This document shows, in pieces, positions 60,704-64,000 of a stretch of 64,000 nucleotides of DNA; the stretch's first letter is position 1; every line of letters begins with the position of its first letter. The stretch spans positions 992,001-1,056,000 of the forward strand of contig OY969575.1 in the NCBI GenBank assembly GCA_963701205.1, given 5' to 3'. Source of the stretch: JALZKA01 sp963701205 (GTDB lineage: Bacteria; Actinomycetota; Thermoleophilia; Solirubrobacterales; 70-9). The notes beneath the pieces were generated by a model that saw only the letters and a list, made by a program, of their open reading frames with translations, did not search any database and had not been told where the DNA came from. A program made the position numbers and the translations under genes.

Positions 60704-60836
60704 TTCTTCGGAACCCGTATGAGGCCAGCGGTCAGCCGGAGTTAACATTGGCGATCGGTGATCAAGTGCGCGTGAAGAATCGCGCATCAAGGACATGCTG
60801 CGCCACAACAAGCGGGTGTTGAGATTGCTCGGATAG

Positions 60837-61442
60837 GCTCGAGACGCCCCCATCAGGGAGCGCTGGAGCCCCGATGGGCGCTGGCGTGTCGAGTACTTTC
60901 ATTTGACTGATGGCCCGGACTGGGATTGTTGGAGCGGTGCACTGATTTCACCTCTGCTTCACTGCCAGCACTAGCCGCGCTTCTGATTCGTGTGTCGAGT
61001 CTTGGGCCCGGCCGGAGGAGCCGCCTCTGCTCGGGGTGGACCAGTATTGGAGTGGCGCGTGCATTCCCCCTGCAGGTAGCAGAAAAGAGCATGGTTGCCG
61101 TTGAAGGATTCGGAATGGCCTACTACGCCGGCTCAGTTCACCTGGGGTGCGGTCTCCTTGATCGACCGTTGAAGGTAGGCCCTGGAGCGGGGCACTGTGG
61201 CGCCCATCGCAGAACGTGCTTCGTCGCTGCTGATCTGGTGCTAACAATAGGCCGCTATCCGGCGGCCACGTATCGTTTGCCTGCGTATTCAGTTCCTATT
61301 CCACCAGGCCTAGCCGTCGTTGCAGGTAGCCTTTGCGACCGTCGCTACGGTGATTGGCGTTGTCCATCAAGACCCGCTGGGGGACCCGACCCTTTGAAGC
61401 TGCGGCAACCGTAAGGAGTGCGCTCTGGCTACGCCATATCCG
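60837..61442. other. Stretch without a supported gene between the nuclease and the helicase
   Basis: A 162-codon open frame at 60926-61414 (plus) and a 99-codon frame on minus exist, but neither has recognisable motifs or a ribosome site, and composition does not favour one. GC rises gradually towards the right, so this may be the right edge of the transferred segment. I found no second copy of the tRNA 3' end in it. Confidence 0.5.
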
Positions 61443-64000
61443 TCACCCCACCTCCTCCACTCGACAAACCGCATTCACCAGTCGCATCTCCTCCACACTC
61501 CGGCACTCCACGTCCAGGAGCGCTGGACTCGCCACCACGATCGCCACGCAGCGCGCCCGAGAGAGCGCCACGTTCATCCGATTGCGATTCAGCAAGAACC
61601 CAAGCCCCCGGGGTACCGCTGAGCCCGCTGAGCTCGCGAGGCTGAAGATCACGACCTGCGCCTCCTGGCCCTGGAACTTGTCGACAGTGCCAATCCGAGC
61701 GCCTTCTGACAGGCGCTCGGTCAGGCAGCGGACCTGGGCGTTGAACGGGGTGATGACGAGGATGTCCTCAAGTTCGAGTGGGTGCTCGTCTTCGTTGAAG
61801 TCGCGGTAGCGGCCACCGAGCAACTGACCGAACAACCCGGCGATTCGCTCTGCCTCCTCGGCGGAGCTCTGCGTGTTGCCCTCGTGCGCGACCGGTAGCC
61901 AGCGCAGGCCGGAGCCATTGAGCTCCGGCTCGGCAAGGCTGAGGAGTTCCTGCCGATCACGGACGTCGACGCTTTGGAGCCGCCCGTCATACATCAGCTC
62001 CGAGCAGAACTCGGCGAGCTTCGGGTGCAGGCGCCAGGTCCGGTCGAGAAAGACGCCCTTGGCTGGCGGCACCGTCTGGCGCTCGCCCAGCACGTGCTCG
62101 AGCGCCGAACGTTCGGCCCGCTCGGGATGCCGACCCTGGATTACCTGTGGGAGCTGCTGCGGGTCGCCGAGCAGGACGATGTTGTGTGCCGCGGTCCCCA
62201 TCGCGAGCGCGTCGGCGAGCGACACCTGCCCGGCCTCGTCGATAAACAGGTAGTCGAGCGTCTCGTCGTTGTCGTCGCGCGCGAAGTGCCAGGAGGTGCC
62301 GGCGGCGAGGTCGACCTCGGGATTCGTGAGGGCGCCGTTGTCGTTCGTCGAGGCGAAGTTCTCCGACTCATAGGCGGTGTCGTCATCATCCCCGCGCTTC
62401 TTGAGTCCGGAGTACTCAAGGCCTTCCTCGGCGGCCGCTCGATCCACCTCCTCAAGCAGATTGATGATCGCTCGATGGCTCGGAGCGGCGACGCCGATCC
62501 GGCGCTTGCCACGGATCAACTCGGTGATCAGGCGGGCGCCGGTGTAGGTCTTGCCCGACCCGGGTGGTCCCTGGATGATCAGGGCCGAGCTGTCAAGGCG
62601 GCGAACGATGCTGCGGAGCTCGTCGACGTCGGTGGCGTCGGCGTAAAGGGGTGAGCCGGGCTTGCGCTCGACGACTCGCGGCTCGACGCGGGCCAGAAGA
62701 TCCCGGCAGGCGCGAAAGGGGCCGTCGCTGTGGGCGTCGATCACGGTTCTCGCGAGGCGCTTGAGCGCAGCCTGATGCGCATCGGTGCGGATCGGACCAC
62801 CGGGGATCAGTGCGCTCGGCAACGTAGCCTCGGCGTATTTCGGCCCCCGCCACAGAGTCAGCTCTCCGGATTCCAGATCCATCTTGCGGATGCCAATCGC
62901 TGGCAGATCCGGCGTCGCCGGGTCGTGAACCGAGCCCTCCCGGAGCTTCGACTCCTGCGGCGGAACGATCAACCCGGCAAGCGTTGATCCATGGCTGCTG
63001 CACGTCTCGGGGGGAGCCGCCGGATCCGGCTGCAGGCCGCCCAGCGCCTCGATGTCGTCGATCAGCTCGGCGTGATCGGATTCGATCCGGTTGAAGAAGG
63101 CCCACCAGACCGGCCGAGCCTCACGTCGGTGGTAGGAGAGAAGTGCCGCCATCAGCGCCCTGACGCGCTGCAGCTCGTCGCGGTCGCCATCCTCCTCGGG
63201 GACACCGTCGAGCAGCTCCTCGCAGAGCGCCGCGACCTCGGCGTCCTCCTTCTTCGCGCTCCTCCGAGAGCTCGGTCGGTGGCCGCTCGTACCACTCGAT
63301 CTCACCGTGCTGGGCGACCGCTTCCTCACGGCGCTCGAGCAGCCAGTTGCGCAACAGGAGTGTCGAGACGCAATCGTCCTCGTTGTAGGCGCGAATTTGC
63401 TCGAGGATCGCGAAATCCCCGCCGTCGATGCCACCCTGCTCAAGCCACGCCTCGAACTGGACCGTTGATTCGTCGCCGCCCGTGACCTCCGTCGAGCGCT
63501 CGCCCATGTAGAAGTGCTCAACCGACTTCAGCCCGTAGGTCTCCATTCCGATCCGCAAACCCTCGGCAACCACGCGGTAGAGATCGACGAAGACGCCGTC
63601 GCGAAGCATTCGATCGAGCTCGACCTCACGGGTTCCGAACGCTCCGGCGAGGCGCTTGAGAACGGTGATCTCGTAGTTGGCGTAGTGGTAAACATGAAGG
63701 TCTGGCCAGCTCTCGCGCCGCTCAGCGACGAAGTCCATGAAGGCTTCAAAGGCGTGCCGTTCTTCGGCTCTCGTTCTGCCCCAATGAGCGTGGAAGCGTT
63801 GCCGCCCGCCTTCGGCATCATCGGTCACGTATCCCCACAGATATTCGAGGCCTCCTTCGTAAAAGGGATCGCCCTCGAGGTCAAAGAAGACATCGCCCTC
63901 GGATTGTTTTGGCAGTCGAGCGAAGCCTCGCTCGGGCTCGGCTGGAAGTAGCTCGAATGCCGGCTCCTGGTTCTCGCGGGTCGCAAGCTGAAGCCGGGCC
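61443..64000 (-). CDS. RecB-like nuclease fused to SF1 helicase (TM0106-type), 5' end outside the window, one frameshift
   Basis: The gene enters from the right edge. RLPKQSEGDVFFDLEGDPFY begins an RNase H-like nuclease (D-x-E), with AYNEDDCVSTLLLRNWL as a later acidic motif of a DEDD-like site. At about 63262 one extra G shifts the frame; reading continues as KKEDAEVAALCEELLDG. The helicase follows: Walker A IIQGPPGSGKTYTGARLI, DEAG in LFIDEAGQVSLADAL, LLGDPQQLPQVIQG, DRTWRLHPKLAEF, GTVDKFQGQEAQVVIFSLAS and NVALSRARCVAIVV. This is the layout of TM0106/DNA2-like nuclease-helicases of unknown biological role, possibly repair or defence. Confidence 0.88.

Noticed and set aside
60926..61414. 162-codon plus-strand frame
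   Set aside because: No detectable domain, signal or codon pattern; kept only as an unassigned interval.

Overview
The window is a high-GC bacterial chromosome segment that includes the region around the replication initiation genes. Gene content points to an actinobacterium. The clearest marker is the PknB-type block fhaA-fhaB-pstP-rodA-pbpA-pknB, together with stand-alone LytR_C proteins. A lineage such as Thermoleophilia/Solirubrobacterales is an inference from gene content, not a phylogenetic result.

Layout. 1-11.5 kb is a mostly minus-strand surface-polysaccharide locus: three GT2/GT4 glycosyltransferases, a divergent GT2 and GNAT pair, a Wzx-like flippase, an O-antigen-ligase-like protein, a FlgD-like Ig protein, two LytR_C membrane proteins, a CapD/PglF-type sugar dehydratase and another GT4. 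11.5-15.7 kb (plus) holds a DedA protein, UppP, PurM and a sensor-like Ser/Thr kinase. 15.7-25.5 kb (minus) is the cell-wall/division signalling operon: an extra kinase, fhaA, fhaB, pstP, rodA, pbpA, pknB and ddl. 25.6-28.2 kb (plus) holds a membrane-anchored protein, pheA and an HNH protein. 28.2-43.1 kb is the origin neighbourhood: gyrA, gyrB, a DciA-like gene, recF, dnaN and dnaA on minus, then rpmH, rnpA, yidD, yidC, jag, rsmG, parA and parB on plus, then pdxH and tRNA-Ile. 43.2-49.1 kb holds metabolic and regulatory genes: SRPBCC, bifunctional nuclease, P450, cupin, TetR, a second ddl and an aminotransferase.

From about 49.2 kb the character changes. Several genes (an esterase, a phosphodiesterase, a GtrA protein, the tail of an HNH nuclease, a nuclease-helicase fusion) are interrupted by single-base frameshifts in both directions. 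No frameshift was noticed in the first 49 kb. Either this stretch has consensus errors or it is decaying. At 57.35 kb the 3' half of a methionine tRNA plus a terminator sits directly behind gtrA and looks like an integration scar. It is followed by lower-GC DNA with a tandem-domain DNA methyltransferase and an HNH-type nuclease, probably a restriction-modification system. The window ends inside a RecB-like nuclease/SF1 helicase gene.

How the parts work together. The polysaccharide locus, UppP/DedA, PbpA/RodA, two Ddl ligases and the PknB/PstP/FHA circuit all serve envelope building and its phospho-control. The origin cluster carries replication initiation, supercoiling, segregation and membrane-insertion functions. 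The right end is accessory DNA with defence-type genes (HTH-nucleotidyltransferase pair, methyltransferase/HNH pair, nuclease-helicase).
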